From Streptomyces filipinensis (lineage in GTDB: Bacteria; Actinomycetota; Actinomycetes; Streptomycetales; Streptomycetaceae), in the NCBI RefSeq assembly GCF_014649495.1, contig NZ_BMTD01000027.1:32552-96551 (forward strand): a stretch of DNA of 64,000 nucleotides. The letters run 5' to 3'. Below, one piece after another: positions 42,647 through 51,272 of the stretch. The translations under genes were made by a program, and so were the position numbers. The stretch's first letter is position 1. Each line of letters begins with the position of its first letter. The notes under the pieces are model-generated. The model was not told where the DNA came from and searched no databases. It worked only from the letters and a program-made list of their open reading frames with translations.

Positions 42647-43462
42647 CTAGCTCGCCATGCGGCGGGCGGCGTCGTCCAGCCGGTCCGCGAGGGAGCCGTT
42701 GATGACCTCGTCACCGACCTGTACCCGGATCCCGCCGATCACGTCGGGGTCCACGTCCAGGTTGAGGTGCATCCGGCGGCCGTAGAGCTTCGCGAGGGCG
42801 TCGCCCAGGCGCTGCTTCTGCGGGTCACTCAGCGGCACCGCCGAGGTGACGATCGCCACCAGACGGTCCCGGCGCTCGGCGGCGAGCTTGGACAGGGACT
42901 CCAGTCCCGCTTCCAGGCTACGTCCCCGCGGCGCGGTCACGAGACGCGCGACCAGACGCTCGGTGGTGGGCTTGGCCCGTCCGCCCAGCAGCTGGTGCAG
43001 CAGCTCGGTCTTGGCCTGGCCGCCGGCGGCGCGGTCGGTGAGCGCCGCGCGCAGCTCGGTGTTCGAGGCGACGATCCGGCCGAACCGGAACAGCTCGTCC
43101 TCGACGTCGTCGAGCGTGCCCGTCTTCTCCGCGGCGGTGAGGTCGGCGATGCTCGCCAGCTCCTCCAGCGCGTCGACCAGGTCGCGGGGCTGCGACCAGC
43201 GCGTGCGTGCCATGCCGGCCACCAGGTCTGCGGTGGCACCGCTGACCTGTCCACCGATCAGACGCTCCACCAGCTGCGCCTTGGCCTCTGCGGGCTGCGC
43301 CGGGTCGGTGAGGACCCGGCGCAGGCCGGCCTCGCGGTCGAGCAGCGCGGTGACGGCCGCCAGCTCGTCGGCGAGCGACGCGGCGTCCGCGGACGTGGAG
43401 TCCGTCAGCGCGTCGAGACGCTCCCGTGCGGCTGCCAGGGCCTCGCGGCTCGCTCCGTTCAT
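42647..43462 (-). CDS. atpH: ATP synthase delta subunit
   Basis: A 271-residue stator subunit, longer than the roughly 180 residues of E. coli delta, as is usual for actinobacteria, where the extra N-terminal segment is helical. The C-terminal part (VTSAVPLSDPQKQRLGDALAKLYGRRMHLNLDVDPDVIGGIRVQVGDEVIN) is the family signature. The start overlaps the atpF stop (ATGA). Confidence 0.95.
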   Translation of the reverse strand: MNGASREALAAARERLDALTDSTSADAASLADELAAVTALLDREAGLRRVLTDPAQPAEAKAQLVERLIGGQVSGATADLVAGMARTRWSQPRDLVDALEELASIADLTAAEKTGTLDDVEDELFRFGRIVASNTELRAALTDRAAGGQAKTELLHQLLGGRAKPTTERLVARLVTAPRGRSLEAGLESLSKLAAERRDRLVAIVTSAVPLSDPQKQRLGDALAKLYGRRMHLNLDVDPDVIGGIRVQVGDEVINGSLADRLDDAARRMAS

Positions 43463-44010
43463 CGCGTGGCCTCGGCCTTCTCCTCGAGCTCGTCGAGGAA
43501 GCGGTCGATCACACGGCTCTGCCGGGCGTGGTCCTCAAGGGACTCGCCGACGAGCTTGCCGGCCAGTTCGGTGGCGAGCTTGCCGACGTCCTGACGCAGT
43601 GCGGACGCGGCGACCTTGCGGTCGGCCTCGATCTGGGCGTGTCCGGCGGTGACGATCTCCTCGCGCTGCCGCTGGCCCTCGGCCCGCATCTCGGCGATGA
43701 GCGCGGCACCCTGCTCCTGCGCCTCCTGGCGCAGACGCGCGGCCTCGTGCCGGGCCTCGGCGAGCTGGGCCTTGTACTGCTCCAGGACGCCCTGGGCCTC
43801 GACCTTCATGCGCTCGGCTTCTTCGATGCCGCCTTCGATGTGTTCGCGGCGCTCCTCCAGAACCTTGTTGATGTTCGGAAGCAGCTTCTTCCAGAAGAAG
43901 AAGAACACGATGGCGAAGGCGATGGTGCCGACGAGCAGCTCGGGACCGGCCGGGATGAGCGGGTTCTGCTCGGTCTCCTCGGCCGCCAGCTGTGCCAGGT
44001 TGGCGATCAC
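43459..44010 (-). CDS. atpF: ATP synthase b subunit
   Basis: 183 residues from a GTG at 44010. One membrane span (LLVGTIAFAIVFFFFWKKLLP, about 25-45) is followed by a long charged coiled coil (EERREHIEGGIEEAERMKVEAQGVLEQYKA) that forms the peripheral stalk. Translationally coupled to atpH. Confidence 0.95.
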   Translation of the reverse strand: MIANLAQLAAEETEQNPLIPAGPELLVGTIAFAIVFFFFWKKLLPNINKVLEERREHIEGGIEEAERMKVEAQGVLEQYKAQLAEARHEAARLRQEAQEQGAALIAEMRAEGQRQREEIVTAGHAQIEADRKVAASALRQDVGKLATELAGKLVGESLEDHARQSRVIDRFLDELEEKAEATR

Positions 44011-44049
44011 ATCAGTGCCTTTCGTCGAAACGTGTCGGTGGGTGGTTGA

Positions 44050-44295
44050 TTACCGACCGAACACGAACGGCATAACGATGCCGATGAGGGCGAGCGCCTC
44101 ACAGAACGCGAAGCCCAGGATCTGGTTGGCACGGATCAGACCGGCCGCCTCGGGCTGACGGGCCAGCGCCTGGGTGCCGTTACCGAAGATGATGCCGACG
44201 CCGATGCCGGGGCCGATCGCGGCGAGACCGTAGCCGATGGAGCCGACGGAACCGTGGACACCAGCGGTGGCGGCAAGGGTCTGGAGAGCGGACAT
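44050..44295 (-). CDS. atpE: ATP synthase c subunit
   Basis: An 81-residue hairpin of two spans. The glycine-rich first helix (GLAAIGPGIGVGIIFG) and the loop ARQPEA are typical. The proton-binding carboxylate is Glu66 in FAFCEALALIG. Nothing in the second helix suggests a sodium-type site. Confidence 0.97.
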   Translation of the reverse strand: MSALQTLAATAGVHGSVGSIGYGLAAIGPGIGVGIIFGNGTQALARQPEAAGLIRANQILGFAFCEALALIGIVMPFVFGR

Positions 44296-44371
44296 GCCGG
44301 TTCTTCCTTCTCTTTACTGGACCGGTGGGGGTTGGCCACCGGACGTCTGGGGGTTGGCGGGGTGGTACGGC

Positions 44372-45190
44372 TCAGTGGTGCTCGGCGAGAGCGCCCTGAA
44401 TGTAGGAGCAGGCCAGCAGCACGAAGACGTACGCCTGGACGGCCTGGACGAAGAGCTCGAAGAGGATCATGGCCATCGTCATCACGAAGGAGACGCCGGC
44501 GCCCACGATCAGCCAGCTGTTCAGCAGGTACCAGGAGGCCACGGTGAACATGACCAGCATCAGGTGACCGGCGAACATGTTGGCGAAGAGTCGCACCGCG
44601 TGCGTGAACGGCCGGACCAGCAGGTTCGAGAAGAACTCGATGACCATGACGAGCGGCAGCACGCCGCCCAGCGACTTGTCGTAGCCCGTGACGTTCTTGA
44701 AGAAGCCGACGAAGCCGTGCTTCTTGAAGGTGAGCACGACCCAGGTGACGTAGACGAGCGCGGCCAGCACCGCCGGGAAGGCGATGACCGAGGCCACCGG
44801 GAACTGGGCCAGCGGGATCACGGACCAGATGTTCATGATCCAGATGAAGAAGAACAGCGAGACCATGAGCGGGACGTACTTCTCGCCCTCCCGCTTGCCG
44901 AGGGTCTCGTACACGATGCCGCGGCGCACGAAGTCGTAGCCGGCCTCGCCGATCATCTGCAGCTTGCCCGGGACGACCTTGGCCTTGCCGAAGGCGGCCC
45001 AGAAGAAGCCGACGACGAGCACGGAGGTGATGAGGGCGAGCAGCATCACCTTGTTGAACTCGAAGCCGCCGACCGTGGCCATCGGCTTGAAGAGGAAGGA
45101 CTGCAGGCCCGGGGCCGGGAAACCGCACCCGTTGTCGGACATGATCCGACAACTCCAGTCGAAGGCGAGCTGGGTCTGGTCAGCACTCAC
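44372..45190 (-). CDS. atpB: ATP synthase a subunit
   Basis: 272 residues from a GTG at 45190, chosen because AAGGAG lies 6 nt upstream; an ATG at 45208 overlaps that ribosome site. It has six spans. The essential Arg is in the RPFTHAVRLFANMFAGH helix, and the last helix has the LFELFVQAVQAYVFVLLA signature. It lies 76 bp before atpE. Confidence 0.95.
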   Translation of the reverse strand: MSADQTQLAFDWSCRIMSDNGCGFPAPGLQSFLFKPMATVGGFEFNKVMLLALITSVLVVGFFWAAFGKAKVVPGKLQMIGEAGYDFVRRGIVYETLGKREGEKYVPLMVSLFFFIWIMNIWSVIPLAQFPVASVIAFPAVLAALVYVTWVVLTFKKHGFVGFFKNVTGYDKSLGGVLPLVMVIEFFSNLLVRPFTHAVRLFANMFAGHLMLVMFTVASWYLLNSWLIVGAGVSFVMTMAMILFELFVQAVQAYVFVLLACSYIQGALAEHH

Positions 45191-45415
45191 CGCGGGCTCC
45201 TTCGGCATGACGCATGGGTACGGCAACCTCGTTGTGTCGGCGCGGCACGCGGCCGCGGATCGGCACCGGACTGGTGTTACGGATGTGGGGGCGGCTGGGG
45301 GGCATCGAGCCTCGCGATCGAGCAGGCGTCAGCTCAGATGCCCGCGCCCGCGATGCCGCAGTTGGCACCGGACGATAGCAGGAGATCTCACAAGCCTTTA
45401 TCCCGCCCCTACCCC

Positions 45416-45853
45416 TCACGACGACGGCCCTGTCTTCTCGGGCTTCTCGCTCTTCTCGGAGTCCGGATCGATGTAGAAGATCTTGGCCTTCAGGTGCGCA
45501 CGCGCCTGCGCGGCCATCCACACGACGGTCGCGACGACGAGCGACACGGCGAACGTCTTCGGATTGAAGAGAGAGGTGTCCTTGAAAACAGCGACGAAGA
45601 TCAGGAGGAGCAGCAGCTGGGCGACGTAGAGCATCAGCCCCATCATCTGGAACAGCTGCGGGAGCGTTTTTGCCGTCCACTGCAGCACGTACAGGCCGAT
45701 ACCCATGAACAGGATGGCCAGCACCGTGCCGACGGCCGCGCCGAGCGCACCCTTGCCCCCCGCGACCGCGGCGCTCACGGCGACGGCGATCGCGCCTGCA
45801 GCCGCTGTGGGCACAGCGATCTGCAGAAGGTTCCGGGCGTCTTTGGACGGCAT
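45416..45853 (-). CDS. atpI: ATP synthase operon protein AtpI-like
   Basis: A 145-residue protein with four hydrophobic spans (about 11-29, 37-58, 68-91 and 101-117) and a charged C-terminal tail (DPDSEKSEKPEKTGPSS). It occupies the position of atpI, the first gene of the operon, whose product assists c-ring assembly. Sequence similarity to E. coli AtpI is low, as usual for actinobacteria. It is followed by a 225-bp gap before atpB. Confidence 0.85.
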   Translation of the reverse strand: MPSKDARNLLQIAVPTAAAGAIAVAVSAAVAGGKGALGAAVGTVLAILFMGIGLYVLQWTAKTLPQLFQMMGLMLYVAQLLLLLIFVAVFKDTSLFNPKTFAVSLVVATVVWMAAQARAHLKAKIFYIDPDSEKSEKPEKTGPSS

Positions 45854-45980
45854 GGCGGCAACTCCGCTTTCACAAGGGGGCAGGGTGTCGTCATGGACGA
45901 GCGTAGTCCCGGGCTGAGTGATCGAGACCTCACACCAATGGACCGTCGCACTCAGGTCCTTCGGCTCTATCCGGGGTTCT

Positions 45981-45996
45981 CGTGAACCGTATCACA
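45981..45996. promoter_or_regulatory. Candidate Rex operator (ROP) upstream of atpI
   Basis: CGTGAACCGTATCACA matches the Streptomyces Rex consensus TGTGAACnnnTTCACA at all but two defined positions (first base and the T before TCACA). It lies about 130 bp before the atpI start. Rex senses the NADH/NAD+ ratio and is known to act on respiratory and atp genes in Streptomyces. Confidence 0.7.
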
Positions 45997-46034
45997 AACT
46001 ATTTGATGAGGTCTTTACCTGCTAGGTGTGCTTG

Positions 46035-46056
46035 CTGTCACACATGAGAGTGACAG
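46035..46056. repeat. Second dyad in the atp upstream region
   Basis: CTGTCAC (46035-46041) and GTGACAG (46050-46056) are perfect inverted arms around an 8-nt centre, 55 bp upstream of the Rex-like site. It may bind another regulator or act as the terminator of the wecA-like gene that ends at 46156. Confidence 0.5.
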
Positions 46057-46155
46057 TGCCCGTCTGTGCAAAAACCGCGCCCTCTTGTCTGGTATTGGGA
46101 GCTTTATACCCCCACGAGTTGGCAATGCTCTCGTCAGATTCTTACCTTGACCGGC

Positions 46156-47493
46156 TTACCTGCGATCAAGGAAACGCGATCGGGGGCCGATGGCGGTCGC
46201 TCCGTTGACGCCCGCCACTCCGGCGGTGACAGGGGCCCGCTCCCCGGTCTCCCGCGCCGCCTCCGGGGCAGCCGCCTCCGGCGCGGCCGTCTCCGCGGCC
46301 ACGGCGGCGCCCTGCACGGCAGCGCGCCGGCGGCGGTAGCGCGGCGGCACGAACCGCTGCGCCCAGACCGGCACCCGCGGGGTGAAGCGCGGGAGCAGCA
46401 GCAGGATCAGACCGATCGCGCTGAGGAACACCACACCGAGCACGATCCACATCGACGCGGAGTTGACCGAGTACGCCAGCGTCCCGAAGGCGATCAGTGC
46501 CGACCAGAAGTACATGATCAGCACGGCCCGGCTGTGCGAGTGGCCGATCTCCAGCAGGCGGTGGTGCAGATGCCCGCGGTCCGCGGCGAACGGCGACTGG
46601 CCGCGCCAGGTACGGCGGACGATCGCCAGGACCAGGTCCGCCGCGGGCACCGCGATGATCGTCAGCGGGAGCAGCAGCGGGATGTACACCGGCACCGTCT
46701 GGTGCACCGCGGCCTTCTCCGAACCCGCGTACAGGTTCAGCGCGTCCGGGTCGAGCTGGCCGGTGATCGAGATCGCGCCGGCGGCCAGCACCAGGCCGAT
46801 CAGCATGGAGCCGGAGTCGCCCATGAAGATCCGCGCGGGATGCATGTTGTGGGGCAGGAAGCCCAGGCACATGCCCATCAGGATGGCCGCGAACAGCGTG
46901 GCGGGGGCGGCGGCCTCGATGCCGTACGACACCCAGACGCGGTAGGCGTACAGGAAGAACGCGGCCGCGGCGATGCAGACCATGCCGGCCGCGAGACCGT
47001 CGAGGCCGTCCACGAAGTTCACCGCGTTGATCGTGATGACGACGAGCGCGACGGTCAGCAGCGTGCCCTGCCACTGGGTCAGCGCCACGTTGCCGACGCC
47101 GGGGATGGGCAGCCACAGGATCGTCAGACCCTGGACGACCATCACACCCGCGGCGATCATCTGGCCGCCCAGCTTGATCAGCGCGTCGATCTCGAACTTG
47201 TCGTCCAGGACGCCGATCAGCCAGATCAGGGCCGCGCCGGAGAGCAGCGCCCGCGGCTCGTTCGACTTCGCGAAGACCTCGTTGAGGTTGGTCAGGTGGT
47301 CCGCGACCAGCAGACCCGCGCACAGGCCGAAGAACATGGCGATACCGCCGAGGCGCGGAGTGGGTTCCCGGTGCACGTCACGCGCCCGGATCTCCGGCAT
47401 CGCCCCGGCCACGATCGCGAACTTGCGTACCGGCCCTGTCAGCAGATACGTCACCGCGGCCGTGACACAGAGCGTCAGCAGGTATTCACGCAC
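46156..47493 (-). CDS. wecA: Undecaprenyl-phosphate GlcNAc-1-phosphate transferase (MraY/WecA family)
   Basis: 445 residues from a GTG at 47493 preceded by GGGGAAG (an upstream GTG at 47505 is possible). It has about 11 spans. The family's catalytic signatures are seen: REPTPRLGGIAMF, GVLDDKFEIDAL, NAVNFVDGLDGLAAG, ARIFMGDSGSMLIG and DRGHLHHRLLEIG. It transfers sugar-1-phosphate to a polyprenyl phosphate to start cell-wall or teichoic-acid glycan synthesis. The C-terminal 70 residues are a cytoplasmic Ala/Pro/Arg-rich tail. A WecA gene just before atpI is conserved in actinobacteria (Rv1302 in M. tuberculosis). Confidence 0.88.
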   Translation of the reverse strand: MREYLLTLCVTAAVTYLLTGPVRKFAIVAGAMPEIRARDVHREPTPRLGGIAMFFGLCAGLLVADHLTNLNEVFAKSNEPRALLSGAALIWLIGVLDDKFEIDALIKLGGQMIAAGVMVVQGLTILWLPIPGVGNVALTQWQGTLLTVALVVITINAVNFVDGLDGLAAGMVCIAAAAFFLYAYRVWVSYGIEAAAPATLFAAILMGMCLGFLPHNMHPARIFMGDSGSMLIGLVLAAGAISITGQLDPDALNLYAGSEKAAVHQTVPVYIPLLLPLTIIAVPAADLVLAIVRRTWRGQSPFAADRGHLHHRLLEIGHSHSRAVLIMYFWSALIAFGTLAYSVNSASMWIVLGVVFLSAIGLILLLLPRFTPRVPVWAQRFVPPRYRRRRAAVQGAAVAAETAAPEAAAPEAARETGERAPVTAGVAGVNGATAIGPRSRFLDRR

Positions 47494-47610
47494 GGGCTTC
47501 CCCACAGGTCTCGCTGGCCATCACAGCCCCACACCCTAGCGATGCGCGTATACGGATGAGGACTTCCGGGTAGCCACGATGGTTGCACGTGTGGCTGTGG
47601 ACCACGGCCC

Positions 47611-47622
47611 ACATCCGGATGT
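47611..47622. repeat. 12-bp perfect palindrome in the glyA-wecA gap
   Basis: ACATCCGGATGT reads the same on both strands. It lies in the 150-bp gap after glyA and before the wecA-like gene, 120 bp upstream of the latter's start. Possible operator; no family assigned. Confidence 0.4.
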
Positions 47623-47643
47623 ACGAGACCCGCCTACCCCCGT

Positions 47644-48882
47644 TCAGCCCGGGTACGGCGGAAAACCGGCGGTCAGCGCGCGCACCTCGTCCCGCGCCGG
47701 GGCCGGGTCGCTCTCGCCACGCAGCACGGCCGCCATCAGCGCCGCGATCCGCACCATCTCCGCCTCCCCCATGGCCTGCGTGGTCACCGCCGCCGTGCCC
47801 AGCCGCAGCCCGCGGCCGTCGCCGTGCGGCAGCGCACAGCAGTCCAGGACGATCCCCGCGGCGGCGAGCCGGCCGCGCGCCGTGCGGCCGTCCACGCCGA
47901 GCGGGGCGGGGTCGGCGGTGATCAGGTGGGTGTCCGTGCCGCCGGTGATGACGGCGAGGCCCTCGGCGGCCAGGTGACCGGCCAGCACCCGCGCGTTCGC
48001 GACCACCTGATGGGCGTACGCGGCGAACGCCGGGGTTGCCGCCTCGCCGAACGCGACGGCCTTCGCGGCGATGGTGTGCATCTGCGCACCGCCCTGGGTG
48101 AACGGGAACACCGCCCGGTCGACACGCTCGGCCAGATCGCTCCCGCACAGGATCATCCCGCCGCGCGGCCCGCGCAGCACCTTGTGCGTGGTCGCGCACA
48201 CGATGTCGGCGTACGGCACCGGATTGGGCGCCGCTCCGCCGGCGACCAGCCCGATCGGATGGGCGGCATCCGCGATCAGGTAGGCCCCGACCTCGTCGGC
48301 GACCTCGCGGAAGAAGGCGTAGTCGAAGTGCCGGGGGTAGGCGATGGAGCCGCAGACGATCGCCTTGGGCCGGTGGCCCAGGGCCAGGTGCCGCACCTGG
48401 TCGTGGTCGACGAGCCCGGTCTCGGCGTCCACCCCGTACCCCACGAAGTCGAACCAGCGGCCGGAGAAGTTCGCGGGCGAGCCGTGGGTGAGGTGGCCGC
48501 CGTACGGCAGGCCGAGGGCGAGGACGGTGTCCCCGGGCCGCAGCAGGGCCGCGTAGGCGGCCAGGACGGCCGAAGAGCCCGAGTGGGACTGGACGTTGGC
48601 GTGTTCGGCGCCGAAGAGTTCCCTGGCCCGGTCGATGGCGGCGCGTTCGGCGACGTCGACGATCTCGCAGCCGCCGTGGTGCCGGGCGCCGGGGTAGCCC
48701 TCGGCGTACTTGTTGGCGAGCGGCGACCCGAGGGCGGCGAGCACGGCCGGGGAGCAGAAGTTCTCGGCGGCGATCAGCTGCAGCGTGGTCGACTGCCGGT
48801 CGCGTTCCGCGAGCAGGAGCTCGGCCATCGCCGGGTCCTGCCGCCGCAGGACGTCGGTCTCAAGGGTAGGGGTGACCGACAT
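47644..48882 (-). CDS. glyA: Serine hydroxymethyltransferase-like protein, divergent
   Basis: 412 residues from the ATG at 48882. It is a fold-type I PLP enzyme: PLP lysine K234 in ATTHKVLRGPRGG, substrate loop AEGYPGARHHGGCEIVD, SHSGSSAV and GGHLTHGSP. It would interconvert serine and glycine with tetrahydrofolate. The usual RYYGGCE has both Tyr replaced (R67-H68-H69), VDMAHVAGLVAAG is ADAAHPIGLVAGG, and QPHSGSQAN is QSHSGSSAV. This suggests a specialised paralogue (a second glyA is expected elsewhere in Streptomyces). It lies between the phosphatase-like gene and wecA on one strand. Confidence 0.85.
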   Translation of the reverse strand: MSVTPTLETDVLRRQDPAMAELLLAERDRQSTTLQLIAAENFCSPAVLAALGSPLANKYAEGYPGARHHGGCEIVDVAERAAIDRARELFGAEHANVQSHSGSSAVLAAYAALLRPGDTVLALGLPYGGHLTHGSPANFSGRWFDFVGYGVDAETGLVDHDQVRHLALGHRPKAIVCGSIAYPRHFDYAFFREVADEVGAYLIADAAHPIGLVAGGAAPNPVPYADIVCATTHKVLRGPRGGMILCGSDLAERVDRAVFPFTQGGAQMHTIAAKAVAFGEAATPAFAAYAHQVVANARVLAGHLAAEGLAVITGGTDTHLITADPAPLGVDGRTARGRLAAAGIVLDCCALPHGDGRGLRLGTAAVTTQAMGEAEMVRIAALMAAVLRGESDPAPARDEVRALTAGFPPYPG

Positions 48883-48989
48883 GACGGGCTCCCGGACGGT
48901 CGGTGGTGACGTGTTCCCAATGTAGGCCGGGTATGTCCGGTACGCCCGGTCGTAGAGCCGCATGGGCACGCGGGGGCTGCCGGCCGGGC

Positions 48990-49670
48990 CTACGCGCGGG
49001 CCGCGACCCCCGTCAGCGCCGTCACCACGGGGTCCAGCGCCTGGTGTATCTCGTCGCCGACGGAGCGGAAGAACGTCAGCGGCGCGCCGTAGGGGTCGTA
49101 CACCTCGTCCGCCTCGGCCGTGGGCGCGAGCAGCCACCCGCGTAGAGCCGCCGCGGCGCGCACCAGCGCACGCGCCCGCGTGACCACGCCGTCCTCCAGG
49201 GGCGGCAGCGTGGCGGGGTCTATCGCGCGGACCAGGCGGGTGAACTCCTTCAGCGTGAAGGTGCGCAGGCCCGCCGAGTGACCCATGGAGATGACCTGGG
49301 CGCGGTGGTCACGGGTCGCGGTCAGCACCAGGTCGGCCATGATCACGTGCTCGTCCAGCAGCTCCCGGCCGACGAAGCCGGAGGTGTCCGCGCCGAACTC
49401 GCCCAGCACGGTCTCCGCGTTGGCCTCCATCGGCGCGCCCTCGTGGCCCCAGGTGCCCGCGCTCTCCACGATCAGCCCGCCGCCGAGCACGCCGAGCCGC
49501 TCGGCGACGAAATGCCGGGTCAGCCGCTCGGTGATCGGCGAGCGGCACACATTGCCGGTGCTGACGTGGAGGATGCGGAAGGTGTCGCGCGGGAGCCCGA
49601 CGAACGTCGTCGTGATCTCCGCCGTGCGCTCCCCGTTGCCTATGCCACGCCCCGCCTCAGGGGCCGTCAA
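48990..49670 (-). CDS. Low-molecular-weight protein tyrosine phosphatase family protein lacking the nucleophile Cys
   Basis: 226 residues from a TTG at 49670 whose last bases overlap the sua5 stop (TTGA); no ATG or GTG lies near. The family P-loop V-C-x-G-N-x-C-R-S appears as V-S-T-G-N-V-C-R-S-P, so the catalytic Cys is Ser while the Arg and second Cys remain. The late general-acid motif DPY is kept (EVYDPYGAP). The protein is longer than the typical 150 residues, with an extra N-terminal 35 residues. It may be a pseudophosphatase or use another chemistry. It is translationally coupled to sua5. Confidence 0.82.
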   Translation of the reverse strand: MTAPEAGRGIGNGERTAEITTTFVGLPRDTFRILHVSTGNVCRSPITERLTRHFVAERLGVLGGGLIVESAGTWGHEGAPMEANAETVLGEFGADTSGFVGRELLDEHVIMADLVLTATRDHRAQVISMGHSAGLRTFTLKEFTRLVRAIDPATLPPLEDGVVTRARALVRAAAALRGWLLAPTAEADEVYDPYGAPLTFFRSVGDEIHQALDPVVTALTGVAARA

Positions 49671-50314
49671 TTCGCCACCTCGAGGTCGGGTACGACCTTG
49701 CGCAGCTCCTCCGGCGAGAGCGCGCCCTCGCGCAGCAGCACCGGCACCCGGCCGCTGACGTCGACGATCGAGGACGGGACGTTGCCGGGGGTCGGGCCGC
49801 CGTCCAGGTAGACGGAGACGGAGTCGCCGAGCATCTCCTGCGCGGCGTCGCAGTCCTCCGGCGCCGGGTGCCCGGTGAGGTTGGCGGAGGAGACGGCCAT
49901 CGGGCCGACCTCGGTCAGCAGCTCGATCGCGACCGGGTGCAGGGGCATGCGGACGGCCACCGTGCCCCGGGTGTCGCCCAGGTCCCACTGCAGGGACGGC
50001 TGGTGCTTGGCGACCAGCGTGAGGGCGCCCGGCCAGAAGGCGTCGACCAGTTCCCAGGCCAGCTCGGAGAAGTCCGTGACAAGGCCGTGCAGGGTGTTCG
50101 GGGAGCCGATCAGGACAGGGGTGGGCATGTTGCGGCCCCGGCCCTTGGCGGCCAGCAGGTCGGCGACGGCCTCCGAGGAGAACGCGTCGGCGCCGATGCC
50201 GTACACCGTGTCGGTCGGCAGCACCACCAGCTCGCCCCGGCGGACGGCGGACGCGGCCTCGCGCAGACCCGTCGCGCGGTCGGTCGCGTCGTTGGTGTCG
50301 TATCGCCGTGCCAT
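49667..50314 (-). CDS. sua5: L-threonylcarbamoyladenylate synthase (Sua5/YrdC/TsaC)
   Basis: A 215-residue YrdC-domain protein that makes threonylcarbamoyl-AMP from threonine, bicarbonate and ATP for the t6A37 modification of ANN-decoding tRNAs. Motifs: VVLPTDTVYGIGADAF, AAKGRGRNMPTPVLIGS, VAVRMPLHPVAIELL, VSSANLTGHP. The length is that of TsaC rather than full Sua5. It lies between prmC and the phosphatase-like gene, the conserved actinobacterial position (Rv1301). Confidence 0.93.
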   Translation of the reverse strand: MARRYDTNDATDRATGLREAASAVRRGELVVLPTDTVYGIGADAFSSEAVADLLAAKGRGRNMPTPVLIGSPNTLHGLVTDFSELAWELVDAFWPGALTLVAKHQPSLQWDLGDTRGTVAVRMPLHPVAIELLTEVGPMAVSSANLTGHPAPEDCDAAQEMLGDSVSVYLDGGPTPGNVPSSIVDVSGRVPVLLREGALSPEELRKVVPDLEVAN

Positions 50315-50375
50315 GTCTAGCGGGCCTCCTCGTACACGTAATGCGGGGCTTGGGAAATCACTGCCGTCGGGGTGG

Positions 50376-51221
50376 TCACGGCAGCGCCTTGCGGGCGGTC
50401 GCGAACCGGGGGCGGTTGTTGAGGTCGGGGTGGTCGGCCGCGTCGGCCCAGCCCCGTTCCTCGGTGAAGATCCACGGCACCTGGCCGCCCTGGGTGTCGG
50501 CGTGCTCGATCACGACGACCCCGCCGGGGCGCAGGAGGCGGTGTGCGGTGCGCTCGATGCCCCGGATCAGGTCGAGGCCGTCCTCGCCCGAGAACAGCGC
50601 CAGCTCGGGGTCGTAGTCGCGGGCCTCCGGGGCGACGTACTCCCACTCGGTGAGCGGGATGTACGGCGGGTTGGAGATGACCAGGTCGACCTGGCCGTCG
50701 AGGTCCGGGAAGGCGGTCAGGGCGTCGCCCTGGCGCAGGTCCACCCTGGAGCCCGCCACGTTCTTGCGGGTCCACACCAGGGCGTCCTCGGAGAGCTCCA
50801 CGGCGTGCACGCGCGAGCGCGGGACCTCCTGGGCGAGGGCCAGCGCGATGGCGCCGGAGCCGGTGCACAGGTCGACGATGCACGGCTCGACCACGTCCAT
50901 GGCGCGCACGGCGTCTATGGCCCAGCCGACCACGGACTCGGTCTCCGGGCGCGGTACGAACACGCCCGGCCCGACCTGCAGCTCCAGGTAGCGGAAGTAG
51001 GCCCGCCCGGTGATGTGCTGCAGCGGCTCGCGCTGTTCACGCCGGGCGATGACCTCCCAGTACCGGGCGTCGAAGTCCGCGTCCTTCACGGAGTGCAGTT
51101 CACCGCGCTTCACGCCGTGCACGAACGCGGCGAGCTCCTCCGCGTCGGTGCGCGGCGAGGGCACGCCGGCGTCGGCCAGCCGCTGGGTGGCCTGGGCCAC
51201 CTCCGCGAGCAGCAGGTTCAC
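50376..51221 (-). CDS. prmC: Peptide chain release factor N5-glutamine methyltransferase
   Basis: A 281-residue SAM-dependent enzyme. The helical N-terminal release-factor-binding domain is at 1-90, and the methyltransferase domain has VDLCTGSGAIALALA (SAM loop) and the NPPY catalytic motif at 184-187. It methylates the Gln of GGQ in release factors; its substrate RF1 is encoded 51 bp upstream. Confidence 0.95.
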   Translation of the reverse strand: MNLLLAEVAQATQRLADAGVPSPRTDAEELAAFVHGVKRGELHSVKDADFDARYWEVIARREQREPLQHITGRAYFRYLELQVGPGVFVPRPETESVVGWAIDAVRAMDVVEPCIVDLCTGSGAIALALAQEVPRSRVHAVELSEDALVWTRKNVAGSRVDLRQGDALTAFPDLDGQVDLVISNPPYIPLTEWEYVAPEARDYDPELALFSGEDGLDLIRGIERTAHRLLRPGGVVVIEHADTQGGQVPWIFTEERGWADAADHPDLNNRPRFATARKALP

Positions 51222-51272
51222 GCGAGTCCTCCGTGTCGTACTCGTACTCGTGTTCGTACGTGCGTACGTGTC

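Larger units (their letters stand above)
45854..46155 (-). promoter_or_regulatory. atp operon upstream region
   Basis: 302 bp without a gene, clearly richer in A+T than the flanks. It holds a Rex-like operator (45981-45996) and a second dyad (46035-46056), described separately. It must contain the atpI promoter. I could not assign the hexamers with confidence; TAGTTT at about 46000 on the minus strand is one possible -10. Confidence 0.55.

Noticed and set aside
50317..50883. Frame of 188 codons overlapping prmC
   Set aside because: It lies in another frame of the prmC coding sequence, and its composition (Arg/Pro/Gly) is that of a shadow frame.
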